Assembly: GCA_027488375.1 (NCBI GenBank)
Contig: JAIYBW010000004.1
Coordinates: 434,001 to 498,000 of the forward strand
Reading direction: 5' to 3'
DNA from: Pseudomonadota bacterium
GTDB lineage: Bacteria > Bdellovibrionota > Bacteriovoracia > Bacteriovoracales > Bacteriovoracaceae
DNA length: 64,000 nucleotides
A program made the translations under genes and the position numbers. Under the pieces are notes generated by a model. That model did no database searches and was not told the origin of the DNA. It saw nothing but the letters and a program-made list of their open reading frames with translations. Positions 8,980-17,560 of the stretch are shown piece by piece (positions within the stretch are counted from its first letter, which is position 1; each line of letters opens with the position of its first letter).

Positions 8980-11436
8980 TTAAACTCTAGTTTGCTTTTT
9001 TCGGTCTTTATAACTGTCTGATTTCTGGATTTGACCTTCACTTAATCCATAAGCTTCTTTAAGCTCTAAGAGACTGACGGCCTTCTCAGATGAAATCTCA
9101 TTTTTTAAAAGTTTAAGATAAATCAGAATCTTTTGATTAAAATCTTTCGCCTTCTCATTTAAGGCTTCAAGTCTAAGAGCCTTGATACCCTTATTTTTTA
9201 ATTCTTCCACAAGGAAGGAGGCAGATTGAGGAGTTGCTTTAAAAAAAGTATTTCGACACTCTTGATCGGCTTTCAAGTGATGCCAATTGCCGTAAGGATC
9301 TTTAAGTTTCACTTCATGTTTCTCACAGGGCTTTCCACAATCCCTAAATGAATGGCCTTTGGATAAGAAAGCTGCAAACACACAGTGTTCCATGTGAAAC
9401 TCTGGCATGTATTGATGAAGAGTGACTTCCAATTTGCCTGCATCCGTATGTTCAATCAAGTCTATAAGCTGGCCCTGATTTAAATCATAAGAGGTACAAA
9501 CACTCTCAAGACCTTTACTCACGAGGTATTGGGCCGATAATGAATTAGTCATATTCAATGAAAAATCGCCCATAAGAGGAATAGTTGTTTCTCTTTTAAG
9601 AAATTGAATCGCACCGAGATTCCGTACAAGAATCAGATCTGGGTTACAGCGTATAATCGTTTTTAAATGATGATATTCACGAGGCTTTAAAATACGAGTC
9701 GTTGCTATGGCACTTAGTATTTTCCTCTGTTTAAGAGCGTCCACTGAACTTAAGTAATCCTTACCAAATTCGAAATCTAAAATCACACAACCCAGGTATT
9801 GAAAATATTCTTGAAATACATTTTTATCCCAATCATCTAAAAAACCATCCACTTGTTCTTTAGTCCTGAGAATAATATTAAGTTTTGTTTGAGCTATACC
9901 TGAGTTTGACTTTAAAGGAAGAGAAATAGAATTAATCTTCTTCGAAACGACACTTGTACGAGCTTTGTTCAACTTCTCAATCAACTCTCTTCTGAGATCT
10001 TTAAGCTCGCGATGATTCATAAAAAGATTCTCATCTAGGTAGCACTCGAAGCTTTCTAATTTATAAGCACTCGCACCTAGGGCACCGAGCTCTTCCTGCA
10101 AATCTTCTTTTGTTAATTTACGGTTTTGGGCAGAAGATAAGTTTGAAATAGTTTGGGCATAAACTTCTCTTCCCTCTGGATCTATCGCCTTAACATGTAA
10201 AGGTTCACCTAAAAGTCCATGGATCATTAATTTAAGAGGAATCTTCTTTTGAAACTCTCTTGACTGCCAGCCACGCTGAAGTTCCCTATCCAGACCTTCA
10301 TAAGAATTAAGATAGACTTTCATCCCAGTTTTCAAGGCCAGAGTCTTTCCTAAAAGTTCAACTTCATAGGATGCCCCACGTTTCTCAACAGCAAAGATTT
10401 TTGATCCGACCTCTGCGTCTCCAACAAACAGTAAACCCATCCCGGCCTTGAGGGATTCGGTTGAAGAAATCATCAATTTATTTTTCTTCAATTCAATTAT
10501 TTTTCCAATTTCTAGACCACGGTGAGAGCTAAAAGTTCCATCAACTAAGTTTTGATGATCAACACCATTAAGCCAGCCACTAAAAAAACCCCTCGAATAG
10601 GTACTTGAAAGCTCTAGAGAGCGATCTTTTAAATTTAATTCTTGGCCATCAATGACTTCTCGATAATTTCTAGCAGCACTGGCCACATACTCTGGCGTCT
10701 TCAGTCGCCCTTCCACTTTAAAAGAGTTAACACCGGCGTCTTTCAAGTCTCCAATTTGAGCAATCCCCATGAGGTCTTTAGGAGAAACAAGATACTTTTT
10801 TTCGCCCATTTCTTTTTTTACATCATCAACATAGAGCTCATATTCCAAGCGACAACTTTGTGCGCACTGACCACGATTGGCACTTCTTCCACCAAGAGAT
10901 TCTGAAGTAAAACATTGTCCCGAATAGGCCACACACAAGGCCCCATGAACAAAAACTTCTAATTCTTTATCTGTATGAGAGCGAATGTCTTTAATTTCTG
11001 AAATAGAGTTTTCACGTCCTAAGACAAAACGATCAATTTTTAAATCCTCTAAAAGCCCAATGGCATCAGCATTAGTCACTGTCATTTGAGTCGAGGCATG
11101 AATCCGTTGGTGAGGGGCCATTTCTCTGATGAGCGAAGCAAGGCCCAAGTCTTGAACAATTAGCGCATCAGGACCAAGAGGAAGGATTTGTTCAAGTAGT
11201 TCAATGACCTTAGGTATTTCGTGCTGAAAAATAACAACATTAAAAGCAAGATTAGTACGCACCCCGTAGAGATGACATAAATCGATCATCTCCTTAAGCT
11301 CATCTAAATTTAAATCTGCACTTCTGCCGCGAGCATTGAAGAAAGGGACTCCAAAATAAACCGCATCAGCTCCATGATGTATCGCGGCAAGGCACATGGC
11401 CATATTGCCAACAGGTAGTAATAATTCAGATTTCAT
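8980..11436 (-). CDS. Peptidase U32 family protein, RlhA type (long form)
   Basis: The 818-residue protein starts with a U32 domain (MKSELLLPVGNMAM...GADAVYFG). It carries the cysteine cluster in EVFVHGALCVAYSGQC and GGRSANRGQCAQSCR, which in this family ligates an iron-sulfur cluster. The GGRSANRGQC block is typical of RlhA, which hydroxylates C2501 of 23S rRNA; related proteins modify tRNA. The middle part matches the collagenase-like DUF3656 region. An extended C-terminal half with a further Cys/His set (MEHCVFA, FRDCGKPCEKHE, DQECRN) makes it longer than E. coli RlhA (653 residues). It is cytosolic and monocistronic. RNA hydroxylation is more likely than proteolysis. Confidence 0.82.
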   Translation of the reverse strand: MKSELLLPVGNMAMCLAAIHHGADAVYFGVPFFNARGRSADLNLDELKEMIDLCHLYGVRTNLAFNVVIFQHEIPKVIELLEQILPLGPDALIVQDLGLASLIREMAPHQRIHASTQMTVTNADAIGLLEDLKIDRFVLGRENSISEIKDIRSHTDKELEVFVHGALCVAYSGQCFTSESLGGRSANRGQCAQSCRLEYELYVDDVKKEMGEKKYLVSPKDLMGIAQIGDLKDAGVNSFKVEGRLKTPEYVASAARNYREVIDGQELNLKDRSLELSSTYSRGFFSGWLNGVDHQNLVDGTFSSHRGLEIGKIIELKKNKLMISSTESLKAGMGLLFVGDAEVGSKIFAVEKRGASYEVELLGKTLALKTGMKVYLNSYEGLDRELQRGWQSREFQKKIPLKLMIHGLLGEPLHVKAIDPEGREVYAQTISNLSSAQNRKLTKEDLQEELGALGASAYKLESFECYLDENLFMNHRELKDLRRELIEKLNKARTSVVSKKINSISLPLKSNSGIAQTKLNIILRTKEQVDGFLDDWDKNVFQEYFQYLGCVILDFEFGKDYLSSVDALKQRKILSAIATTRILKPREYHHLKTIIRCNPDLILVRNLGAIQFLKRETTIPLMGDFSLNMTNSLSAQYLVSKGLESVCTSYDLNQGQLIDLIEHTDAGKLEVTLHQYMPEFHMEHCVFAAFLSKGHSFRDCGKPCEKHEVKLKDPYGNWHHLKADQECRNTFFKATPQSASFLVEELKNKGIKALRLEALNEKAKDFNQKILIYLKLLKNEISSEKAVSLLELKEAYGLSEGQIQKSDSYKDRKKQTRV

Positions 11437-11598
11437 AGGGCACTTTTACCGAATCTTCCCCCCTATGGTCAATGACTGATCAATTTAATTCTTTGCCCCC
11501 TTTTTCAGAGGGAAAAATTTACATTATATCCAAACAAAAGAATGTGATTTTAAATGGTAAAAAGACCGATTCTGGTCCATTTCTTGGAAACCTATCAC

Positions 11599-13146
11599 AT
11601 GAAGTTTTTTAAACTCACAACCCTCCTGCTTTCTTTTGCGTTAACTTCAATCTCTGAAGCTAAACTCCTGCAAATTATTCATAGTAATGATCTTCACTCA
11701 TTTTTTGAAGGATCAAGGAGCGGTAAAGGCGGTTATGCCAGAATAAAAACACTCGTCGATCAACTTAAAGAGGATGCCGCTTCAAAAGGGATTGAAACTT
11801 ACTTCCTTGATGCTGGGGACTTTGGTGAAGGATCAAGTTATTACTTTTCTAATAATGGTGTTGATTCTCTGAAAGCACTCGATCTTTTAGGGATCGATGC
11901 TACGGTGGTAGGGAATCATGATTTTATTTTAGGCGGCAAGGAACTTGCCCATCAAATCCATAAGGCACGTCTTAAAGCAGACATTCTATCAGCTAATATG
12001 AAGGGCAAAGCTCTCATGGGTCTTCATGGCATAGTGAAGAACCATGTCGACTATGATCTAGATGGAATGAAAATTAGAATTTTTGGTCTCACCACACCAG
12101 AAATTCATTATCAATACTCTCTACTCCCCCATGGATTTATCGCTCCTACCATTAAGAAAGGTTTAAAAATCGAACGTAAGGCCAAGAAAGATAAAGTTGA
12201 TTTATTGATTGGACTGACTCATATCGGTCTTAATGACGATATGTCTCTTATTGCACAATCAAGTGACATCGATTTGATTGTAGGAGGGCACTCTCATACA
12301 AGACTTGATCAACCTAAAATGACTCAAAATCAGAAAGGGGAAATTATCCCTATTCTCCAAACAGGTGCTCATGGACTGGCCATTGGTTCACTTATCCTCG
12401 ACGTGCATGGTAAAGGTGAATATAAACTGATTGATTATCGACTTTATGATGTGACTCAAGAACTTGCTGAGGATAAAAAACTTCGTCATTTTGTTGATCA
12501 GGCCTATGTTAACAGAGAAAAATATTTTAATCGTCCTTGGGATGAAGTCATTGGATTCTCAGAAATTAAACTTACAGGCCTAAAAGAAGGTTTAGTGAAT
12601 GAACCTCAGTCCTGCTGGTCTCGTCATATTGCGAGACTAACTAGAGAAACCGCCGATGCAGACCTAGGTCTTCAGCTTGATATTTTTCAAGGTGAAGAAA
12701 TTGCAGCAGGGGCCATTAGGTTTGGTGATCTGATTGATAATTTTCCTCATTTCAGAGCATGGGGAGACCAGGGCTGGAATATTTCAAAGGCCAAAGTATC
12801 AGGACTTCTTCTCAATCAAGTTTTAAAATTCTTAGGTTCTGGTGATCACCCTCTTGATGCCACTATTGACGGTGCTCAAGTTATGACCAAAGACAATAAG
12901 AGCAGAGGGTTTAAATTAAAAAAAGATCAACTCAACGAGCTTCTTATAAACGGCAAGAAGATCAGCAACTGGAAATTTTATACCGTTGGAATGCCCAGCG
13001 AGATTCCTCACGCGATAGGGACAATCTCACCTCTCATCAGAGATTTACTTCTCAGAAATTCTGAAGACGTAGAAGGCTCACACTTCTGGCCTCTCTTTGA
13101 GAATTACATCGCTGCCAATTCCCCTCTGAGATGTTTAGACAATTAG
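11599..13146 (+). CDS. Exported 5'-nucleotidase / UDP-sugar hydrolase
   Basis: A calcineurin-like metallophosphatase of the UshA/5'-nucleotidase family. Metal ligands are visible in HSNDLHS (about 28-34), DAGDF (71-75), GNHDF (105-109), THIGL and GGHSH. The C-terminal 5'-nucleotidase domain includes GAIRFGDLIDNFP. The signal peptide is MKFFKLTTLLLSF...SEA when translation starts at the ATG at 11599, which has GGAAA 8 bases upstream; an in-frame ATG at 11554 would bury it. It should dephosphorylate nucleotides in the periplasm, useful for salvage of released or prey nucleotides. It converges with the next gene, overlapping by 4 bases. Confidence 0.9.
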   Translation: MKFFKLTTLLLSFALTSISEAKLLQIIHSNDLHSFFEGSRSGKGGYARIKTLVDQLKEDAASKGIETYFLDAGDFGEGSSYYFSNNGVDSLKALDLLGIDATVVGNHDFILGGKELAHQIHKARLKADILSANMKGKALMGLHGIVKNHVDYDLDGMKIRIFGLTTPEIHYQYSLLPHGFIAPTIKKGLKIERKAKKDKVDLLIGLTHIGLNDDMSLIAQSSDIDLIVGGHSHTRLDQPKMTQNQKGEIIPILQTGAHGLAIGSLILDVHGKGEYKLIDYRLYDVTQELAEDKKLRHFVDQAYVNREKYFNRPWDEVIGFSEIKLTGLKEGLVNEPQSCWSRHIARLTRETADADLGLQLDIFQGEEIAAGAIRFGDLIDNFPHFRAWGDQGWNISKAKVSGLLLNQVLKFLGSGDHPLDATIDGAQVMTKDNKSRGFKLKKDQLNELLINGKKISNWKFYTVGMPSEIPHAIGTISPLIRDLLLRNSEDVEGSHFWPLFENYIAANSPLRCLDN

Positions 13147-13514
13147 TATTGCCCAGTTCTCAATAAGACTAAAGTGCAAGCCTCTTCAACCTTAATTCCA
13201 TGAGAGGCTAGCTCTTTTTGAAGGGGCGGGTTTTCTGTACCGGGGTTAAAAATAACTCGTTTCGGTTTTAATTCTAAAATATCTGCCGTTAACGGAGTAG
13301 AAAGGGCCGGATTCACATACATAGTTAAAGTATCTACAGACTCTTTTTGATTAATCAGATCTCTCAGACTCGACACGACGTTTAAATCAAGTATGATTTT
13401 TTCACGGGGATGAATGGGGAGAGGTCTATGACCATACTGCTTCAATAACTCTAAAGCTTTAAATGAATACCTATTAGGATCACTAGACGCACCTAAGACA
13501 GCTACAACTTCCAT
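13143..13514 (-). CDS. CoA-binding domain protein (YccU-like)
   Basis: A 123-residue Rossmann-type protein of the CoA_binding_2 family. The opening VVAVLGASSDPNRYSFKALE is the typical nucleotide-loop start, followed by a late FNPGTENPPLQKE and GIKVEEACTLVLL, where the family usually has a conserved cysteine. Family members bind CoA, but their cell role is unclear. The Shine-Dalgarno GGAGAGG is directly upstream of the ATG. It has no operon partner and overlaps the nucleotidase stop by 4 bases. Confidence 0.85.
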   Translation of the reverse strand: MEVVAVLGASSDPNRYSFKALELLKQYGHRPLPIHPREKIILDLNVVSSLRDLINQKESVDTLTMYVNPALSTPLTADILELKPKRVIFNPGTENPPLQKELASHGIKVEEACTLVLLRTGQY

Positions 13515-13568
13515 GGCCTCTCCTTAAAAAACAAGCTAAGATCATTTCATTTAATTGTGAGAAATTTT

Positions 13569-14900
13569 ATGCCGTTTATAACAAAGACATTCTACTCTAT
13601 CGAAGACCTTATAGGCCATATCCAGGGCCATAAACCGAGTTTTTATTTTTCCTCAAAAACTTCAACCGTTATCCCTTATGATAAAATCGAAGCTCTACTC
13701 CCTTGGAAAGAAGGGGAGTATTTTTTATGCGATTTGAGTAAGCTCCCCTCCTCTATGGAACTAAAAGAAAATGGAAACTTAGTTTTAAGAGGGGCCGTTT
13801 CTTGGGAAGATGCGAAGAAATTTCTTCGCTCAAATGGAAGGAACCTCAAGACTTCGCCAACAGAGCAATTAGCTCTCATCACAGCCGGTATTGCAACTTC
13901 ATGTACTGGTGAAAGATGCTTTGGATTCGGTAATATGCGCTCTCAAGTTGTGAGTCTTAAGTATCTTAATTATGAGGGTAAAGAAAAAACACTCCACCGT
14001 GATTCTAATTTCAATACAGCATCATCTCATCTCAAAACTTATCAACAAGAATTTAATGCTTACCAAAACTTTAAGAATGCACCTTACCCTCGCTTTGAGA
14101 AGGAAACAGATCTCATGATTGGGACTGAGGGACAACTTGGTATTGTGACTGAGGTTGAAATTGAAACCACTGAAAATTTTGATCTGACTTACGTATTTAT
14201 GCTCCTCCCTCGATGGGAAACTGATTACACTCCTCATCTTGAAATTTTTAAGGCCGTGCAAGACAAGAGAGACGCTATTCTTTCTTGTGAACTTTTAGAC
14301 TCAAACTGCATGAACTATCTCAAGGCCGATGAAAAACTTGGAACGAATCAAGATGTTATCTTTCTCGAAGTAAGAACTGATCGTTTTGAAGAAATTTACT
14401 CTGAGGTTTTGTGTGGGCTCAATTTAACGAGTGCTGAAAACGTTTTTGAAATTGCTGAAAATAAGTTCCATCACGTGAGGGCCGGAGTCCCAAGGGCCAT
14501 TTTTGAGGAAAATTCAAAAATGGGAGTCGTAAAAGTTGGAACTGATTGCCAAGTCTCTGGAGAAAAATTTAAAGACCTTCTGAATTTTTACCGCGAAGCA
14601 GCTCAAATTGGCGTTCGCTATTGCCTCTTTGGTCATTTTGGTGATGCCCACCTTCATTACAACTATATGCCAACTAAAGAACAAACCCCTCAATGCTTGG
14701 ACAAATTTCAGGCCCTCTATAATAAAGTCCACGAATGGCATGGCTCTCCTTTTGCGGAACATGGAATTGGTCTGATCAAACAAAAATATATTAAAAAATT
14801 CCATGGCCCCCACCAAGCAGGACTCTTTATGGACCTTAAAAAAGAACACGACCCTCATGGCCAGTTCTTTCCCCAAGGTTTTATGAATCCTGAACTGTAA
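13569..14900 (+). CDS. FAD-binding oxidase (GlcD / D-lactate dehydrogenase-like)
   Basis: An FAD-linked oxidase of the FAD_binding_4 family, 443 residues. The FAD domain has the block ALITAGIATSCTGERCFGFG and later MIGTEGQLGIVTEVEIET, the pyrophosphate-binding end of the domain. The FAD-oxidase C-terminal domain shows FGHFGDAHLHYNYMP and PFAEHGIGLIKQKY, which in glycolate/D-lactate oxidases bind substrate and metal. It probably oxidises a 2-hydroxy acid; the exact substrate is unknown. No Fe-S partner gene lies nearby. I preferred the ATG at 13569 with GAGA about 6 bases upstream over a GTG 12 bases earlier. Confidence 0.83.
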   Translation: MPFITKTFYSIEDLIGHIQGHKPSFYFSSKTSTVIPYDKIEALLPWKEGEYFLCDLSKLPSSMELKENGNLVLRGAVSWEDAKKFLRSNGRNLKTSPTEQLALITAGIATSCTGERCFGFGNMRSQVVSLKYLNYEGKEKTLHRDSNFNTASSHLKTYQQEFNAYQNFKNAPYPRFEKETDLMIGTEGQLGIVTEVEIETTENFDLTYVFMLLPRWETDYTPHLEIFKAVQDKRDAILSCELLDSNCMNYLKADEKLGTNQDVIFLEVRTDRFEEIYSEVLCGLNLTSAENVFEIAENKFHHVRAGVPRAIFEENSKMGVVKVGTDCQVSGEKFKDLLNFYREAAQIGVRYCLFGHFGDAHLHYNYMPTKEQTPQCLDKFQALYNKVHEWHGSPFAEHGIGLIKQKYIKKFHGPHQAGLFMDLKKEHDPHGQFFPQGFMNPEL

Positions 14901-14957
14901 ATGTCAGACTCTTTTAGAGATTTTATTTGGCCGTTTCCTTTTGCTCTGAGACAAAAT

Positions 14958-14983
14958 AAGCTCCTGATTTAACTTGGGAGCTT
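14958..14983 (+). promoter_or_regulatory. Hairpin that hides the ribosome-binding site of the next gene
   Basis: AAGCTCC (14958-14964) pairs with GGAGCTT (14977-14983), a 7-bp stem with a 12-base loop. The 3' arm contains the Shine-Dalgarno GGGAG of the gene starting at 14987, so the folded leader would block ribosome access. Confidence 0.5.
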
Positions 14984-14986
14984 CTA

Positions 14987-15697
14987 ATGAAATATCTATC
15001 AATCATTTTAGGACTATTTTGTGCGACGTCTGTCGTTCTTGCTCATAGTAATGTTGATGCCTTTGATCCCTACTTTCAAATCTCAGATGTTTCAATTGAA
15101 GTCCTGGAAAGCACGGATTCTCAAGAAGACATTGAAATAAAACATGTAGATCAGAACTACGTCCAAGATCCCCGCACTGAAATTGGGGATGTGATTTCGA
15201 TTGCAAAAGATCTCATCGCCTTTGGTAAGGAAATCTACAAAATTATTGAAGCCGGAAAACCAGTCATCAATACAAATTATGCTCCAATTTCTGTCCTCCC
15301 TCTTGAAACGAAGTATGGCCAGGAAATTTCTCCCATGCACCTCAGCCGATGGAAGACTCCAAAATTCGTAAAATTTAAAGTCAGCTATAAGAATGGTTAC
15401 GGAACAGAGGTCGTTTCATTTGTTTATAATGTAAATATGAGTTACGGCGGACAATTTGGCGGCAAGGGTGCTTACATCACGAACGCTCAAGTTGTTCCAG
15501 AAAAAGTAAATGTTCTTTGGGGCTATACATTTAATGCCAAAATGAGTGTCGTTGGTTTGAGTAATATTGGAACGGATGAAGATCCTATTGCAGCGGCCAC
15601 ACTTTCACTTTACTACAGCGTTTCAACAGTTGTGAGAGAAGATAAAAATAATATGACTCTCTTTATTGCTGGTGATGGCACAATCCAACAGATGTAA
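14987..15697 (+). CDS. Secreted protein of unknown function, 236 aa
   Basis: Not recognised. A signal peptide (MKYLSIILGLFCATSVVLA) precedes an acidic N-terminal segment (about 30-60). Then comes a beta-rich region from about 95 on with repeated aromatic/Gly patterns (NMSYGGQFGGKGAY, LSLYYSVSTVV). It could be a surface or periplasmic beta-sandwich. The start is set by GGGAG 6 bases upstream, which lies in a hairpin. The exported deformylase starts 3 bases after its stop without its own ribosome-binding site, so the two are almost certainly co-translated and may share a role outside the cytoplasm. Confidence 0.75.
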   Translation: MKYLSIILGLFCATSVVLAHSNVDAFDPYFQISDVSIEVLESTDSQEDIEIKHVDQNYVQDPRTEIGDVISIAKDLIAFGKEIYKIIEAGKPVINTNYAPISVLPLETKYGQEISPMHLSRWKTPKFVKFKVSYKNGYGTEVVSFVYNVNMSYGGQFGGKGAYITNAQVVPEKVNVLWGYTFNAKMSVVGLSNIGTDEDPIAAATLSLYYSVSTVVREDKNNMTLFIAGDGTIQQM

Positions 15698-15700
15698 TTC

Positions 15701-16258
15701 ATGAATCGCTTAATTATCTTAGCTATTTTTGCCACTTTCTCTGTTTGGGCCAAACCACTTGAAATCATCAAATTGGGTCACCCAACATTAAGATTGGAAG
15801 CCCAAGAGCTTTCCTATGCGGACATCCAGTCCCCAGAGATTCAAAGCCTCATTAGTGATATGGCCGAAACAATGGCAAAATCAAATGGGGTTGGACTTGC
15901 GGCTCCTCAAGTGAATAAATCCCTCCGTATGTTTGTCATGAAAAGCTGGCCCAGCGTTCCTTTCACGGTTGTGATTAATCCAAAAATTGAATACCTTGAA
16001 GAGTTTGGGCAAAAAAGCTCCACTGAAGGCTGCCTTTCAATTCCAGGAAAAACTTTAACTGTGAAAAGGTTTAAGAAAGTCCATCTCAGTTATTTTGATC
16101 AGCATGGGTCCCATGTAAGCCAAGAATTATCAGGCATGGGGGCCATTATAGCTCAGCACGAGTATGATCATCTTAATGGTGTGATGATTGTTGATCTCAT
16201 TGAAAGCCTCTTTCAGGGCATGGTCGGGAATGAACTCTCCACAGCTCCTTTGATGTAA
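15701..16258 (+). CDS. Peptide deformylase with a signal peptide (exported)
   Basis: All three peptide deformylase motifs are present: GVGLAAPQ (63-70), EGCLS (109-113, metal ligand C111) and QHEYDHLNG (metal ligands H153 and H157, catalytic E154). The enzyme should therefore be active and remove formyl groups from N-formyl-methionyl peptides. Residues 1-18 (MNRLIILAIFATFSVWA then K) form a signal peptide with a VWA cleavage site, and the conserved domain starts right after it. Canonical deformylases act on nascent chains in the cytosol and have no leader. It follows a secreted protein by 3 bases. An alternative is an anchored, uncleaved N-terminus. Enzyme identity is firm; location is inferred. 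Confidence 0.9.
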   Translation: MNRLIILAIFATFSVWAKPLEIIKLGHPTLRLEAQELSYADIQSPEIQSLISDMAETMAKSNGVGLAAPQVNKSLRMFVMKSWPSVPFTVVINPKIEYLEEFGQKSSTEGCLSIPGKTLTVKRFKKVHLSYFDQHGSHVSQELSGMGAIIAQHEYDHLNGVMIVDLIESLFQGMVGNELSTAPLM

Positions 16259-16321
16259 ATTCAATCTATAAAAATTACTACCTCTCAATCATTTTTTTAA
16301 ATTTCGGTTTAGTATGCCGGC

Positions 16322-16714
16322 ATGAATAATGAACAGCGTCCTTTCTTTATCTCTAAAGATCTACTCGACAGCACCAATTCGGTTTCGTGGTTTCTTATGG
16401 ATGCCTCTTGGATGCTAGAAGTTCAGGAGCTTTCAATTTTTATGATTATCCCGACAATCCTATCCGGATTATTTCTCTGCTATATTGAAAAAAGAAGAAC
16501 TCATACGCTCATTAATGTCGCTATTCTTTGCTGGATTTGCATGAACATCAGCTGGATGTTTTCAGAAGTCTTGGAACTCAATAGCTACCTTAGTCTGGCC
16601 AAAATCTTTTTTATCTTAGGCTCACTTTTTGTGATCCTGGCCCTTATAACATCTGAAAATATCTCGGAAACCTTCTCCCACTTTAAAAGATTCAGGATCA
16701 AGAACTGGAAATAA
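16322..16714 (+). CDS. Small integral membrane protein, unknown function
   Basis: Not recognised. The 130-residue product has three predicted membrane helices, at about 37-55, 62-84 and 92-111, with a short basic tail (HFKRFRIKNWK) that suggests a cytosolic C-terminus. Several aromatic and methionine residues line the second helix. No clear Shine-Dalgarno precedes the ATG; instead the start codon sits in the 10-base palindrome ATGCCGGCAT (16314-16323). The neighbouring genes give no hint of function. Confidence 0.6.
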   Translation: MNNEQRPFFISKDLLDSTNSVSWFLMDASWMLEVQELSIFMIIPTILSGLFLCYIEKRRTHTLINVAILCWICMNISWMFSEVLELNSYLSLAKIFFILGSLFVILALITSENISETFSHFKRFRIKNWK

Positions 16715-16807
16715 AATAGACAGTATTGTTAAAAATTCATGTCTAAGCCCTTTCGCTAACTCCTCACATCAAAATCTTATTAAAATACCCCCATACAGGA
16801 GTTAAAA

Positions 16808-17560
16808 ATGATTTCTAAAAATATAATCATGGTGAGCTTATCTGGTCTTATCACCCTTGGAGCAGCCTATGCTAAACCTCATGAGAATTTGGCGGATGCA
16901 GAGCTTATTACGGATAGCTACACTTTCGAAGAACTCTCTTCACTGGACCAAGAGTTCTTTCATATTAACCGTCTTGAATCAGACTCCTCTTCAAGTTGTA
17001 GTCTTTCGGGTAAGACGGACACAGAAAAAAAATCCATCTTTGATCGTGCGGTCTCTCGTCTTTTAAATATTAATAACTTTGAAAATGAAATCACTCTTCC
17101 CGGTCAAGATTTTATCCTTCACGATTCGGCAGGCAATATCATTTCAAGGTCAGCCAAGCATGGTGACCTCATTGAAATTAAACTACCTATGGACCCAACC
17201 CTCAGGACCTACTGGGTGAGAATTGAGCAAGTGACCACATCAAAAAATGAATTAAAAATCATCGTCCGCCCAACTCTAAACCCACTCCTGAGATATAAAC
17301 ACGGAGTGACGGACCACTTTTTTACAAGTGCAGCGACCAATACATTCAGTGTAAGTTACTCATCCAATAAACTCACGGCCAGAGTCCATGGGCAAAATGA
17401 AGAGGCCAATACGAAAGAGGCCAGATCTTGGGCAGATGCTGCGGCCAATGCCACCATTGCAACGATGGCCTGGGGAGTCTACTCCAATGGTAAATCAAAA
17501 ATGGGGCTTCAATCTTATACTTGGAAATCTCTGACGACGAGTTTAGCGGATTGCAATTAA
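16808..17560 (+). CDS. Secreted protein of unknown function, 250 aa
   Basis: Not recognised. The signal peptide is about 1-22, ending GAAYA. The mature protein has an acidic, serine-rich start (LESDSSSSCSLSG), then a beta-rich core from about 90 to 200. Three cysteines are few enough for one disulfide, with one in the last two residues (DCN). A strong Shine-Dalgarno (CAGGAG) lies 7 bases before the ATG. It converges on the RlmM-like gene with an 18-base overlap. Confidence 0.72.
   Translation: MISKNIIMVSLSGLITLGAAYAKPHENLADAELITDSYTFEELSSLDQEFFHINRLESDSSSSCSLSGKTDTEKKSIFDRAVSRLLNINNFENEITLPGQDFILHDSAGNIISRSAKHGDLIEIKLPMDPTLRTYWVRIEQVTTSKNELKIIVRPTLNPLLRYKHGVTDHFFTSAATNTFSVSYSSNKLTARVHGQNEEANTKEARSWADAAANATIATMAWGVYSNGKSKMGLQSYTWKSLTTSLADCN

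Noticed and set aside
10642..10905. 87-codon open frame opposite the U32 gene
   Set aside because: It lies wholly inside a well-supported gene, has no family motif and no convincing ribosome site.
14514..14876. 120-codon open frame opposite the FAD oxidase C-terminus
   Set aside because: It is the reverse strand of conserved catalytic sequence and shows no protein-like motif of its own.
14901..14972. 23-codon frame starting right after the FAD oxidase stop
   Set aside because: No ribosome site, and its end lies in the hairpin that better explains this leader.
16314..16323. ATGCCGGCAT palindrome at the start of the 130-aa membrane protein
   Set aside because: Ten bases only and overlapping the start codon; could easily be chance.
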